Shown: positions 40,885 to 50,208, numbered from the stretch's first letter. The stretch is DNA of 64,000 nucleotides from Clostridiales bacterium (GCA_902363045.1 CABIYX010000001.1:85737-149736), one strand, 5' to 3'. The notes: generated by a model from the sequence alone, not told the origin. Program-made: numbers and translations.

Positions 40885-40913
40885 ATTATATAAAACCATA
40901 CGCACTCTGTCAA
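40885..40913 (-). promoter_or_regulatory. Promoter of the Cys/His-rich - ZIP operon
   Basis: TTGACA, 17 bases, TATAAT on the minus strand. Confidence 0.75.
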
Positions 40914-40940
40914 GAGGATGGAAATAGGCAGGCCCCCTGC

Positions 40941-41228
40941 CTATTTCCGCTTTGGATTTTTTGGAAACCAGCCCCGCTCCACCCTGCGGGCCTGCTCCTT
41001 CAGTTCCCGGATGCTCCATATGCAGGCAACACCCAGCAGCCCCAGAAGGACAGAGAAAAGGCCCTGGATGAAAAGCGCGGCGATCAGGCAGAGCAGGCCC
41101 GCGATCAAAAATACTGGCCAGATACTCTGCGTGAAGTGATACTCAAACCAGATCACCAGAGGATGGAACGCTCCAATGATCACAAGGGACATCACGCCAA
41201 CAACTACGCCTTCAAAGTTTAATTCCAC
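40941..41228 (-). CDS. DUF4491 membrane protein
   Basis: The 95-residue protein uses a GTG start behind GGGAGGTGGTGTCT; a longer frame upstream lacks a ribosome site. It has three hydrophobic spans, with the conserved IGAFHPLVIWFEYHFTQSIWP between the first and second. This is the DUF4491 family, common in gut bacteria and of unknown function. Confidence 0.75.
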   Translation of the reverse strand: MELNFEGVVVGVMSLVIIGAFHPLVIWFEYHFTQSIWPVFLIAGLLCLIAALFIQGLFSVLLGLLGVACIWSIRELKEQARRVERGWFPKNPKRK

Positions 41229-41319
41229 AGACACCACCTCCCGGATATTATAACATTGATTTTTGGAGCCGGGCAAGTTGGATGCTGTAAAATCTTGAGA
41301 TATTTGTGTGTTCTGTCCG

Positions 41320-42327
41320 TCAAAGTTTCTCATGGCTAAGGCGCTCCAAGTGCCTCCTGCGCCGATACTCTAACGGGGATATGCCGAATTGCTTCTTGAA
41401 TGCCGCGGCGAATTTGCTCTGGTTGATGTATCCGACCTGTTCCGTCACCTCAGATACCGAAAGCCGGCTGCCCGTCAGCAATTCCGAGGCTTTTCTCATT
41501 CGGAGCTCCCGAAGATACGCCGATATGTTTTGCCCGAAGACACCGCGAAAATAATTCTTCATACTGGTTTCACTGATAGAAAACCTCGCGGCCAGTTCCC
41601 AGGCCGGATGATGCTGCCGCAGGTCGGCTGTGATAATCTGTTCGACCTGCTTTGCAATACTCACCTGCGTTTCCGTAAAATAGGCGCAGACCTGGGACAG
41701 AGGGATTTCCGTCTGCTCCATCAGCAGAGAAAACAGCGCCAGGGAATAGATCTTCATCTGCATTACAGCAAAGGGCATAGGCTCATGATACAGTGACCAT
41801 AGTTTTTTCAGCAATTCTTCCGCGTCGGGGACAGCCTTGGAGATGTAGGTGCTTCCATTCCGGCAGTACCGCTCCACAACGCAGTGAAAGTCAAGCCCGA
41901 ATTCCTCCAGAAGCCATACGCTCTGCGCCGCAAGCGTATCAAGCTCTGCGAAGAACTCCAGCCCCTCGTAGATGCGGCGTGGATAGACATACTGCCTTTG
42001 AGCAAAATGTTCTGTCAGAGACAGATCCCCATCCGTCACATACACAAAATTTCCGTTATTCAGAATGATCTCACAGCGCCCAGTTACGCAGTAGTTCAGA
42101 AGCAGCGGGCCTTTTTCATCAGAGCCCTCTCCTCGCAAATCCGGTGCTGTCCAGAGCGGAGCGTTTACTGAAATATAAGCCAGTGTCAGTCCCGGGAATA
42201 GCGGAAAAAATGTTACAAAGCCTTTTCCGTCCTTCTCATTTAGAAAAAGCCCCGCGCTGTATTCTCCCCGTTCGATAGATATTCCGGGAACTTCGACGCA
42301 TTTTCGGATAATCTCATCAATGTTCAT
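41320..42327 (-). CDS. AraC-family regulator of ECF cassette 1
   Basis: The 335-residue protein has a ~200-residue sensing half and a C-terminal double helix-turn-helix ending LSVSEVTEQVGYINQSKFAAAFKKQFGISPLEYR. It is closely similar in length and motifs to the regulator at 45328. It is divergent from the transporter genes, with metal box 8 between. Regulators of this type in Firmicutes often sense siderophore-like or haem-like ligands; the ligand is not known here. Confidence 0.85.
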   Translation of the reverse strand: MNIDEIIRKCVEVPGISIERGEYSAGLFLNEKDGKGFVTFFPLFPGLTLAYISVNAPLWTAPDLRGEGSDEKGPLLLNYCVTGRCEIILNNGNFVYVTDGDLSLTEHFAQRQYVYPRRIYEGLEFFAELDTLAAQSVWLLEEFGLDFHCVVERYCRNGSTYISKAVPDAEELLKKLWSLYHEPMPFAVMQMKIYSLALFSLLMEQTEIPLSQVCAYFTETQVSIAKQVEQIITADLRQHHPAWELAARFSISETSMKNYFRGVFGQNISAYLRELRMRKASELLTGSRLSVSEVTEQVGYINQSKFAAAFKKQFGISPLEYRRRRHLERLSHEKL

Positions 42328-42485
42328 GGGTGAGTCCTCCTCTTGGCTCCGCAAGAAAAGAATTGCTTTTTGCTATATTATAGGCGTGAAGAGTCTGGCT
42401 CGTCAATTTAAAACTCGATGTTGATTGGAGCTAAAAAGCTGTTCAGTTGTAGAAACGCCAGTCCGGGTATGGTATTCTATGACGG

Positions 42486-42503
42486 GGTTAGAATGAGCTA
42501 ACC
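42486..42503. promoter_or_regulatory. Metal-box palindrome 8 (GGTTAGA-ATGA-GCTAACC)
   Basis: Lies 22 bases before the S-component gene of ECF cassette 1, after an extended -10-like TGGTATTCT. Confidence 0.8.
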
Positions 42504-42525
42504 AATGAATGCGGAGGTGTTTCTT

Positions 42526-43110
42526 ATGAACAACAAGATTCAGGCAAAAGATTTGATCAACCTTGGGCTGTTCACAGTACTGTATTTTGTCATCGGCTGC
42601 TGTGTCGCAATTCCCATCGGGTTTGTACCAATTTTCCTTCCCGTCCTGGGGGCGCTTTGGGCGCTGATCACCGGCATCCCATTTATGCTGTTCCTGACAA
42701 GGGTGAAAAAGTTCGGGATGGTCACCATTATGGGCATTTTGAGCGGCCTGCTGATGGGGTTGACCGGCATGGGCTTCTGGGGCGTCCCCCTGGGGGCTGT
42801 TTTTGGACTGCTGGGTGATTTGATTTTGAAATCCGGCGGCTATAAGAGCGCCAAGAAGAGCCTGCTGGGGTATGCGGTGTTCAGCCTCTGGATGGTGGGT
42901 ACCTATATCCCCATGTACTTTATGGTGGAAGACTCCTGGGCGAGTTTTGCGGCCAGCTTCGGAGAGGAATATGCGGATCAGGTAATGGCTGTCATGCCGA
43001 TGTGGAGCATAATCCTGGTAATTGCAGGAATCTTTGTGTTCGCCATTTCCGGTGGACTGCTGGGCAAGGCCCTCTTGAAAAAGCACTTTGCCAAGGCGGG
43101 CATTGCGTAA
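42526..43110 (+). CDS. MptD-type ECF transporter S component (cassette 1)
   Basis: The 194-residue protein starts behind GGAGGTGTTTCTT and begins MNNKIQAKDLINLGLFTVLY. It has about six spans and the family signatures FLTRVKKFGMVTIMG and GGLLGKALLKKHFAKAG. MptD-family (TIGR02185-like) S components are assigned to no firm substrate; haem, siderophore or a cofactor is possible given the metal box. Its stop overlaps the start of the T gene. Confidence 0.85.
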   Translation: MNNKIQAKDLINLGLFTVLYFVIGCCVAIPIGFVPIFLPVLGALWALITGIPFMLFLTRVKKFGMVTIMGILSGLLMGLTGMGFWGVPLGAVFGLLGDLILKSGGYKSAKKSLLGYAVFSLWMVGTYIPMYFMVEDSWASFAASFGEEYADQVMAVMPMWSIILVIAGIFVFAISGGLLGKALLKKHFAKAGIA

Positions 43111-43868
43111 TGAGCAGCGCGTCATACCCCATAGTAACAGGAAGCAAGAAAGGCATCCAGCTGGACCCGCGCACCAAGCTGCTTCTCCTGCTGACCATCA
43201 CCACCCTGATGTTCAGTACCAGCAATGAAGGGATCATGAACTTGGTAAAGCCGCTTTTGAGCCTTGTCCCATTTATCCTGATCCTCTCCGAGCGACGCTT
43301 TCAGACGGCGGCAAAGTACCTGATTTTGTACGCGGCCTGCTTTGCGCTGGAGCGGGTGGCGCTGATTTGGGCAAGCGGGCTCCCCTCCTTTGTTCTGTTG
43401 GCGGTCACATCCATCATGACCCGCTTTGCACCCGGTATCATGATGGGTGCCTATCTGATTGCGTCCACATCGGTGAGCGAATTCATTGGCGCCATGGAGC
43501 GGATGCACCTGACGGAGAAGATCGTGATCCCGCTGTCGGTGATTTTCCGCTTCTTTCCTACCGTCAGCGAGGAGTATCAGGCCATCCGGGACGCTATGAA
43601 GATGCGCGGGATACGCTTCGGAGGAAAGAACCCGTTCCTGATGGTCGAGTACCGGCTGGTACCGCTTATTGTATCCGTGGTCAAAATCGGGGATGAACTT
43701 TCCGCTGCCGCCTTAACGCGGGGCCTTGGAGCTCCGGGAAGGCGTACCAATTTGTGCCGGATTGGGTTTCATGCACAGGATCTTATGGCAGCGCTGTTCT
43801 GCGTCGCCTGCTTCGCTCTGTTTCTGCTCCAGCCGCAGATCGCTTTTTGGGGAGGTGTCAGAGGATGA
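43110..43868 (+). CDS. ecfT: ECF transporter transmembrane T subunit (cassette 1)
   Basis: The 252-residue protein has DPRTKLLLLLT at the N-terminus, several spans, and the two coupling-helix Ala-Arg-Gly-type motifs: AMKMRGIRFGG and ALTRGLGAPGRR. T subunits join the S component to the ATPases. The gene overlaps its neighbours at both ends. Confidence 0.9.
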   Translation: MSSASYPIVTGSKKGIQLDPRTKLLLLLTITTLMFSTSNEGIMNLVKPLLSLVPFILILSERRFQTAAKYLILYAACFALERVALIWASGLPSFVLLAVTSIMTRFAPGIMMGAYLIASTSVSEFIGAMERMHLTEKIVIPLSVIFRFFPTVSEEYQAIRDAMKMRGIRFGGKNPFLMVEYRLVPLIVSVVKIGDELSAAALTRGLGAPGRRTNLCRIGFHAQDLMAALFCVACFALFLLQPQIAFWGGVRG

Positions 43869-45331
43869 TTCAGATTGACCATGTGACCTTCTCTTATGGA
43901 GAAGAAACGGAGCATACCGGTGGTGTTCGGGACATTGAGCTTCAGATCAAGCGCGGTGAGTTTGCTGTGCTCTGCGGCGAGAGCGGCTGCGGAAAAACCA
44001 CGATCACACGCCTGATCAACGGCCTGATCCCCCATTATTACGAAGGGAAGATGAGCGGCGGCGTGTGGGTCAACGGGGCTGAAGTGTCAAAACAACCGCT
44101 CTATGATACGGCGAAAATCGTGGGCAGCGTGTTCCAAAACCCGCGTTCCCAGTTTTTTAATGTAGATACAACCAGCGAGATCACCTTTGGCTGTGAAAAT
44201 CTGGGCCAGCCTGCAGAAACAATCCGGGCGCGGCTGGAGAGGACGGTCTGTGATTTCCGATTGGAAAAGCTGATGGACCGGAATATCTTCCACCTCTCCG
44301 GAGGAGAGAAACAAAAAGTTGCCTGCGCCGGCGTGTCGATCATGGAGCCGGAGGTACTGGTACTGGATGAGCCATCCTCCAATCTGGATGCGGCATCCAT
44401 TTCCGACCTGCGGAAAACCCTGGCTTTCTGGAAAAGCCAAGGGAAAACCATCATCGTATCGGAACACAGGCTCTATTATCTCCGTGGTCTGGCGGATCGT
44501 TTTATTTATATGAAGGGCGGCAAAATCACACGGGAATATACTGCGGAGAAATTTAATGGCCTGTCGGAGCAAGCCCGGACGGAAATTGGGCTGCGCACTT
44601 TCGCCCTGGAACAATTACAACCGCCGCAAACACCGCAATGCACAGGGACGGAACTGGAGCTGAAGCAGTTCCGCTTTGCGTATCCCCACGGATCGTCAAT
44701 CCTGCACATACAGGATTGTACTATTCCGGCCGGCCGCATTGTAGGCATCATTGGCAATAACGGGGCTGGCAAGTCCACCTTTTCACGGTGCTTCTGTGGG
44801 CTGGAGAAGCGATGCGGCGAGGTAATCTGGAACGGCAGGCGATACCGTTCGAAAGATCGGCTGAACACCTGCTATATGGTCATGCAGGAGGTAAACCATC
44901 AGCTCTTTACAGAAACAGTCCTGGACGAAGTGTTGATCAGCATGGAGGAGCCGGATACAAAACAGGCAGAGGAAATCCTGACCCGGCTGGATCTCCTCCT
45001 GTTCAGAGACAGGCACCCTATGTCGCTTTCCGGCGGGCAGAAACAGAGGGTGGCCATCGCATCTGCCATTGCATCAAAGCGGTCTATTCTCTTCTTTGAC
45101 GAACCCACCAGCGGCCTTGATTACCGGCACATGAAAGAGGTCGCCGCTGTTTTGCGGCAGCTCAGCACGGAAGGTGTCACTGTTTATGTGATCACACACG
45201 ATCTGGAACTGCTGCTGGACTGCTGCACGGACATCATCCATTTCGCCCAGGGAAACATTGCTGGCCAATACCCTATGGATGCGGGCGGCCTTTCAAGGGT
45301 CTGTGCTTATTTTATGGGAAGCGGCGCCTAA
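43865..45331 (+). CDS. ECF transporter fused double ATPase (cassette 1)
   Basis: The 488-residue protein is two ATPase domains in one chain. Domain 1: Walker A GESGCGKTT, signature HLSGGEKQK, Walker B LVLDEPSSNLD. Domain 2: GNNGAGKST, MSLSGGQKQR, LFFDEPTSGLD. It powers the S-T complex. It overlaps the AraC gene on the other strand by four bases at the stop codons. Confidence 0.9.
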   Translation: MIQIDHVTFSYGEETEHTGGVRDIELQIKRGEFAVLCGESGCGKTTITRLINGLIPHYYEGKMSGGVWVNGAEVSKQPLYDTAKIVGSVFQNPRSQFFNVDTTSEITFGCENLGQPAETIRARLERTVCDFRLEKLMDRNIFHLSGGEKQKVACAGVSIMEPEVLVLDEPSSNLDAASISDLRKTLAFWKSQGKTIIVSEHRLYYLRGLADRFIYMKGGKITREYTAEKFNGLSEQARTEIGLRTFALEQLQPPQTPQCTGTELELKQFRFAYPHGSSILHIQDCTIPAGRIVGIIGNNGAGKSTFSRCFCGLEKRCGEVIWNGRRYRSKDRLNTCYMVMQEVNHQLFTETVLDEVLISMEEPDTKQAEEILTRLDLLLFRDRHPMSLSGGQKQRVAIASAIASKRSILFFDEPTSGLDYRHMKEVAAVLRQLSTEGVTVYVITHDLELLLDCCTDIIHFAQGNIAGQYPMDAGGLSRVCAYFMGSGA

Positions 45332-46293
45332 AGTGTGGCCAGCTTCTGTGCGCGCCGGTACTCCAACGGGGACATGCCGAATTGCTTCTTGAATACCGCT
45401 GCAAACTTTCCCTGATTGGAATAGCCAACCTGCTCCGCGATTTCTGCAATGGGGCGGCTGGTGTTCGCTAAAAATTCAGCGGCGGCTTTCATACGGACCT
45501 CCCGCAGATAGGTGGAGATGTTCTGGCCGTACACCCCACGGAAGTAGTTTTTCAAACTGGTTTCCCCAACGGAGAATTTTTCCGCCAGCAGACGCACGGG
45601 GATATGTTTCCGGAGATCTGCGGTGAGGATTTGTTCTGCTTTTTTGGCGATCCCCACCTGAAGTTCCGTATAAAAGCCGCAGGTTTTTGAAGGGCGCGGC
45701 TCTGTATGGAGTAGTTCGTAAATCAGTTCCAGCGTATAGATGCGCAGATAAAATAGAGACGGCTGCTCCGACAGTGCCCAGAGTTTGCGGAAAATAGCGG
45801 TAAGTGTGCTGTCCGCCTCGTTGATATAGGTCTTTTGCCTGCGGCAATAGTTCTCACGCAGCAGAGTAAAATCCAGCTCAAAGGCGGACATCAGTTCCTG
45901 GGCGTTCTGAGAGAGCTGCTCTATATCAAAATAGATTTTAATGCCCTGATAGAGCCTGGTTGGGAAAATATAGCCGTCCTGGGCAGTCTGCTCACTGACG
46001 GCAAAATCATTTTCCTTCAGGTATATGTAGGCTCCGTCATCCAGAAGAAGCTCACTTCTTCCTGCAACGCAGTAATTGATCAGCAGGGGCCGCAGCTCGG
46101 CATTTGCCTCGGACTCCGGCCAATTTGAGGCGCTTACCTGAATAAACGCCAGGGTTACCCCCGGAAAGAGCGGGTGGAAGACCATCCTCCCGCGGCCGTC
46201 CTCCTGCTCCAAAAGAAGTTCGCTGCTATTTGGGCCGCTTTTCCACTCTACGCCCAAAACAGTATCGCTGTTTTTCAGGATACTTTCCATCAT
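45328..46293 (-). CDS. AraC-family regulator of ECF cassette 2
   Basis: The protein (321 residues from the ATG 46293; TTG codons nearer AAAGGGGGAAAA could add five) ends RPIAEIAEQVGYSNQGKFAAVFKKQFGMSPLEYR, nearly the same as the regulator of cassette 1. The sensing halves also share phrases such as MVFHPLFPGVTLAFI. It is divergent from its transporter genes with metal box 9 between. Confidence 0.8.
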   Translation of the reverse strand: MMESILKNSDTVLGVEWKSGPNSSELLLEQEDGRGRMVFHPLFPGVTLAFIQVSASNWPESEANAELRPLLINYCVAGRSELLLDDGAYIYLKENDFAVSEQTAQDGYIFPTRLYQGIKIYFDIEQLSQNAQELMSAFELDFTLLRENYCRRQKTYINEADSTLTAIFRKLWALSEQPSLFYLRIYTLELIYELLHTEPRPSKTCGFYTELQVGIAKKAEQILTADLRKHIPVRLLAEKFSVGETSLKNYFRGVYGQNISTYLREVRMKAAAEFLANTSRPIAEIAEQVGYSNQGKFAAVFKKQFGMSPLEYRRAQKLATL

Positions 46294-46465
46294 GTCGCGC
46301 AACAAATTTTCCCCCTTTCGCAGCAAAATGATTGAGTTTATTATAGGGCGGCCCCTTTTAGAGGTCAATCATCAAACAACAGGAAAGAGAAAACTCCTTG
46401 CTATTCGGGCCTAAACTGTCGGTATGTGCATAGAAGCGTGATTTGATCTGTGCTACTATTACGAC

Positions 46466-46483
46466 GGTTAGCGTTGTCTAATC
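46466..46483. promoter_or_regulatory. Metal-box palindrome 9 (GGTTAGC-GTTG-TCTAATC)
   Basis: Weaker copy, 32 bases before the S component of cassette 2, near a TACTAT -10. Confidence 0.65.
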
Positions 46484-46514
46484 CGAAAATCAATTATGTG
46501 TAGGAGGATTCTCA

Positions 46515-47096
46515 ATGAACAGGCTTCAAGGGAAAGACTTGATCAACATCGGTATTTTTACGGCGATCTACTTTATCGTGATCTTTGCCGCGGCGTCTAT
46601 TGGCTTTATCCCTATTTTCATCCCGCTCATCAGTGTGATCGTTCCGCTGGTCGGCGGCATCCCCATGATGCTGTTTTTCTCCAAAATTAAAAAGTTTGGT
46701 ATGCTGACCATCTGCGGCCTGTTGCTCGGCGTCATTATGCTGCTCACCGGAATGGGCTACTGGTGCATCCCCACCGGCCTGATTTTTGGATTGATCTCTG
46801 ATTTCATGATGAAGGGCTGCGGCTACAAAAACGCCAAGCGCGAAGTCCTGATCCACGGCGTTTTCTCCATGTGGGTGATCGGCGCGTTCATCCCTATTGT
46901 TGTGACACGGGATGCTTACTATCAAAATCTCCTTCCCGGCTATGGACAGGAATATGCAGATACGCTCATGGCCTATATGCCGGACTGGATTTTGCCGGTG
47001 CTTCTGGCGGCGGCCTTTGTCAGCGGACTGGTGGGCGGCCTGATTGGGCGCAAACTTTTCAAAAAGCACTTTGAACGGGCGGGCATTGTATCATGA
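46515..47096 (+). CDS. MptD-type ECF transporter S component (cassette 2)
   Basis: The 193-residue protein begins MNRLQGKDLINIGIFTAIYF and closely follows the cassette 1 S component (FFSKIKKFGMLTICG, LIGRKLFKKHFERAG). The ribosome site is GTAGGAGGATTCTCA. The differing loops between the spans suggest a related but not identical substrate. The stop overlaps the T gene by four bases. Confidence 0.85.
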   Translation: MNRLQGKDLINIGIFTAIYFIVIFAAASIGFIPIFIPLISVIVPLVGGIPMMLFFSKIKKFGMLTICGLLLGVIMLLTGMGYWCIPTGLIFGLISDFMMKGCGYKNAKREVLIHGVFSMWVIGAFIPIVVTRDAYYQNLLPGYGQEYADTLMAYMPDWILPVLLAAAFVSGLVGGLIGRKLFKKHFERAGIVS

Positions 47097-47830
47097 GCCG
47101 CGAACTTCTTGCCAGTCAGAAAAACCACAGTGGGATTGTTTTAGATCCTCGCACAAAATTGGCGGTGCTGACCACCATAGCCGTTTTCATTTTGGGCGGC
47201 TCGTATGAAGGCGTCATGCAGTATTACATCATCGTGCTGGCGGCGATCCCCCTGCTGCTTCTGCTCTCGGCAGGAAAATGGAAAGGCGCTGTCCTCTATC
47301 TCCTGATTTTTGGGGGAAGCCTCTGCTTGGAACTGTTTGGACTATCCTATCTGACCGGGGTTGCAAATTTTATCGCGGTTGCCATTGTGGGGCTGTTCCT
47401 CCGGTTTACGCCGGGAATTGTCATGGGGTACTTCGTAGTCACGACCACAACCGTCAGCGAATTCGTGGCCGCTATGGAGCGGCTTCACCTGCCGCAGCAG
47501 ATCACAATCCCCATGTCGGTCATGTTCCGCTTTTTCCCGACGGTTGCAGAAGAATGGAGCGCCATTGGGGACGCCATGCGGATGCGCGGCGTCCGCTTTG
47601 GCGGTGGAAAGGCCGGCTCTATTCTGGAATACCGCATGGTTCCCATGATGATCTGCTCTGTCAAGATTGGAGAAGAGTTGAGTGCGGCGGCACTGACCCG
47701 CGGTCTGGGCGGACCGGTCAAGCGGACCAACATCTGTAAAATCTGGTTTCGCGCACAGGACATTGTGTTGCTCCTGATCTGCCTTGGGGCATTTGCCGCG
47801 CAAGTCTATGTGTGGGCTGCAAGGGGGTGA
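47093..47830 (+). CDS. ecfT: ECF transporter transmembrane T subunit (cassette 2)
   Basis: The 245-residue protein has LDPRTKLAVLTT, then AMRMRGVRFGGGK and ALTRGLGGPVKRT as coupling motifs, parallel to cassette 1. It overlaps the S gene; five bases separate it from the ATPase gene. Confidence 0.9.
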   Translation: MSRELLASQKNHSGIVLDPRTKLAVLTTIAVFILGGSYEGVMQYYIIVLAAIPLLLLLSAGKWKGAVLYLLIFGGSLCLELFGLSYLTGVANFIAVAIVGLFLRFTPGIVMGYFVVTTTTVSEFVAAMERLHLPQQITIPMSVMFRFFPTVAEEWSAIGDAMRMRGVRFGGGKAGSILEYRMVPMMICSVKIGEELSAAALTRGLGGPVKRTNICKIWFRAQDIVLLLICLGAFAAQVYVWAARG

Positions 47831-47835
47831 ATGCC

Positions 47836-49332
47836 ATGATTGCGTGCAGAGATGTGTCGTTTTCCTATCCGGCAAGCGGCCCTGTGGATGGGGAATGTCT
47901 GACGGAAGGGGCGCTGAAGCATATCACCTGTACGATTGAGGACGGCTCCTTTGTTCTTCTCTGCGGGGCCTCCGGCTGCGGCAAGACGACCTTGACCCGT
48001 CTGCTGAACGGACTGATCCCCCATTACCACGAGGGAACTTTTACAGGCTCGGTCTATCTGGGCGGGAAAGATACCCGCGATCTGTCGCTCTTTGAGATTT
48101 CCCAAATGGTAGGCTCTGTGTTCCAAAATCCACGCTCCCAGTTTTTCAATGTGGATACGACCAGCGAGCTGGCCTTTGGCCCGGAAAATCACGGATTGCC
48201 CGAGAAGGCTGTCCGTGAGCGGGTCCGCCTGGTGGCGGAGCAGCTGAGGCTGGAATCCCTGCTTGACCGGAGCATCTTCTCCCTCTCCGGCGGGGAGAAG
48301 CAGAAAATCGCTTGTGGGTCGGCGGCTGCCATCGACCCGGATATTTATGTCCTGGATGAGCCGTCCTCCAATCTGGACGCCTACGCGATTGCGGATTTCC
48401 GAAAACTGCTCATGCGCCTAAAGGCCCAGGGAAAAACCATCGTTATTTCGGAACACAGGCTCTACTACCTGCGAGATCTGGCCGACCGTGTCCTCTATAT
48501 GAAAGATGGAGAGATCCGAGGCGACTATACCGCCGCAGAATTCCAAAGCCTGCCCGCAGAGCGACGGGAGCAAATGGGCCTGCGCCCACTGGACCTGAAC
48601 GACCTAAAGGGGATAGCGCTGCCTCACGGCCGGACCGGGGACTCCGAATGGAAAATCCGGCAGTTCTCCTTTGCCTATAAGCATCAGCCGGAAACCCTGC
48701 ACATTGACGAGGTGGAATTCCCCTTTTGCGGTGCAACCGCAATCATTGGGCATAACGGAGCGGGAAAATCCACCCTGTCCCGCTGCCTGTGCGGGCTGGA
48801 AAAGCGGTGCGGCGGCACTGTGCAGGAACAGGGCAGGATTTATTCCAGAAAAGAGCGGCTGAAGCTCTGTTATATGGTGATGCAGGACGTAAACCACCAG
48901 CTTTTCACAGAAAGCGTGTTGGATGAAATATGTCTGAGCATGAGAACAGAGGACCGTGCAAAAGCGGAAGCTGTGCTGGCTGAGATGGACCTGCTCCCAT
49001 ATCGGGAGCGACATCCCATGGGGCTGTCCGGGGGACAAAAGCAGCGGGTGGCCGTCGCCTCCGCGATTGCATCAGAACGGCCGCTGATCGTATTTGATGA
49101 GCCCACCAGCGGGCTGGACCTGTTTCACATGCGGCAGGTGGCGGAGGTGGTGAACAGAATTACAGAACAAGGAAGAACTGCGGTTGTGGTGACGCACGAC
49201 CCGGAATTTATTTTGCGGTGCTGTAAGTTTGTTATCCACATGGAGCACGGTAAGATTCAGGAAAGCTACTCCCTCTGCGAGCCGGAGGGCAGGGAACGCC
49301 TGCTGCGCTTTTTTCTGAACGAGATGGGATAG
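47836..49332 (+). CDS. ECF transporter fused double ATPase (cassette 2)
   Basis: The 498-residue protein has domain 1 with GASGCGKTT, SLSGGEKQK and YVLDEPSSNLD, and domain 2 with GHNGAGKST, GLSGGQKQR and IVFDEPTSGLD. It starts at the ATG after GGGGGTGAATGCC. It is followed after eight bases by the DtxR-type regulator gene, so regulator and transporter are co-transcribed. Confidence 0.9.
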   Translation: MIACRDVSFSYPASGPVDGECLTEGALKHITCTIEDGSFVLLCGASGCGKTTLTRLLNGLIPHYHEGTFTGSVYLGGKDTRDLSLFEISQMVGSVFQNPRSQFFNVDTTSELAFGPENHGLPEKAVRERVRLVAEQLRLESLLDRSIFSLSGGEKQKIACGSAAAIDPDIYVLDEPSSNLDAYAIADFRKLLMRLKAQGKTIVISEHRLYYLRDLADRVLYMKDGEIRGDYTAAEFQSLPAERREQMGLRPLDLNDLKGIALPHGRTGDSEWKIRQFSFAYKHQPETLHIDEVEFPFCGATAIIGHNGAGKSTLSRCLCGLEKRCGGTVQEQGRIYSRKERLKLCYMVMQDVNHQLFTESVLDEICLSMRTEDRAKAEAVLAEMDLLPYRERHPMGLSGGQKQRVAVASAIASERPLIVFDEPTSGLDLFHMRQVAEVVNRITEQGRTAVVVTHDPEFILRCCKFVIHMEHGKIQESYSLCEPEGRERLLRFFLNEMG

Positions 49333-49340
49333 GAGGCAAA

Positions 49341-49706
49341 ATGAAACTTCACGCGTCGGGCGAGGACTACCTGGAGGCCGTGCTGGTGCTCCAAAAGGAA
49401 AAGGGCATGGTGCGCTCCGTGGATGTGGCCCGGCACATGGAGGTGTCCAAGCCCAGCGTGTGTCATGCGGTGACGACCTTGAAAAAAGGCGGCTTCCTGA
49501 CGATGGATGAAGACTTCTCCCTGCACTTGACTGATATAGGCCGGGAGGTAGCCGAGCAGACCTATGAGAAACACTGCTTCTTTACTCGCCAGCTTGTCGC
49601 GGCCGGGGTCGATCCCCAGACCGCGGAACGGGAGGCCTGCCGGATGGAGCACACCATCAGCCAGAAGTCGTTTGAATTACTGAAAGGAGCGGTAGAGCCG
49701 GAATGA
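49341..49706 (+). CDS. DtxR/MntR-family metal-dependent repressor
   Basis: The 121-residue protein has an N-terminal winged helix (VRSVDVARHMEVSKPSVCHAVTTLKKGGF) and a C-terminal dimer/metal domain, without the SH3 domain of DtxR. The metal ligands line up as Asp9, Glu12, His78, Cys100, Glu103, His104. Asp9 is the manganese-type choice of MntR; Cys100, in EACRMEH, is the choice of iron-sensing DtxR, where MntR has Glu. It is the likely binder of the GGTTAG boxes and is itself in a box-controlled operon. Ribosome site ATAGGAGGCAAA. Confidence 0.85.
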   Translation: MKLHASGEDYLEAVLVLQKEKGMVRSVDVARHMEVSKPSVCHAVTTLKKGGFLTMDEDFSLHLTDIGREVAEQTYEKHCFFTRQLVAAGVDPQTAEREACRMEHTISQKSFELLKGAVEPE

Positions 49707-49740
49707 CCGGTAAGCAGTCAGAAGAAAGGGAGGACCCCGC

Positions 49741-50151
49741 GTGGGGAAATTACTGATTTTATCCGTCACCAATGGCGAGGAACAAATTCTGGATAGGATC
49801 AAGGACTTCCTGGCGGAAGAGCCTGGAATCGAGATTGTGGAGCCGCCCGCCACGAAGCATATCCTCACCTTTCTCGGCCTGGAACTCCACCTACGCAAGC
49901 AGACGGTAAAGTGGCGGGGCCAGCCTCTCCACCTTACGCACCTGGAGTTCTTCACGCTGGCGTATCTGGCCCGACATCCCGGCTGGGTCTTCACGCAGGA
50001 ACAGATCTATGAGGCCGTATGGCATGAGTTCCCGGAGGACTGCGGCGCGGCCGTGGTCAATATCATCAGCCAGCTCCGCCGGAAGATGGGACCGGGAAAT
50101 CCGATCCGTACCGTCCCCCACAGCGGCTATAAGTTTGAGCTGCCTCCATAA
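49741..50151 (+). CDS. Winged-helix DNA-binding protein without receiver (copy 1)
   Basis: The 136-residue protein starts at a GTG behind AAAGGGAGGACCCCGC. The C-terminal 90 residues are an OmpR-type winged helix (LTHLEFFTLAYLARHPGWVF, EQIYEAVWHEF, TVPHSGYKFE). The first 45 residues are not a receiver. It probably regulates with the DtxR protein, whose gene ends 34 bases upstream. Nearly the same protein is encoded at 59299. Confidence 0.8.
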   Translation: MGKLLILSVTNGEEQILDRIKDFLAEEPGIEIVEPPATKHILTFLGLELHLRKQTVKWRGQPLHLTHLEFFTLAYLARHPGWVFTQEQIYEAVWHEFPEDCGAAVVNIISQLRRKMGPGNPIRTVPHSGYKFELPP

Positions 50152-50169
50152 CCTGAGAAGCCTTTTCCG

Positions 50170-50208
50170 AAAAAACGCAGTTATCCTTGATGGGTAACTG
50201 CGTTTTTT
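50170..50208 (+). terminator. Terminator after the winged-helix gene (copy 1)
   Basis: AACGCAGTTATCC and GGGTAACTGCGTT form the stem; six T follow. Confidence 0.9.

Noticed and set aside
42526-49332. Naming the ECF cassettes as haem or a specific vitamin transporter
   Set aside because: MptD-type S components have no firm substrate, and sequence alone does not decide.
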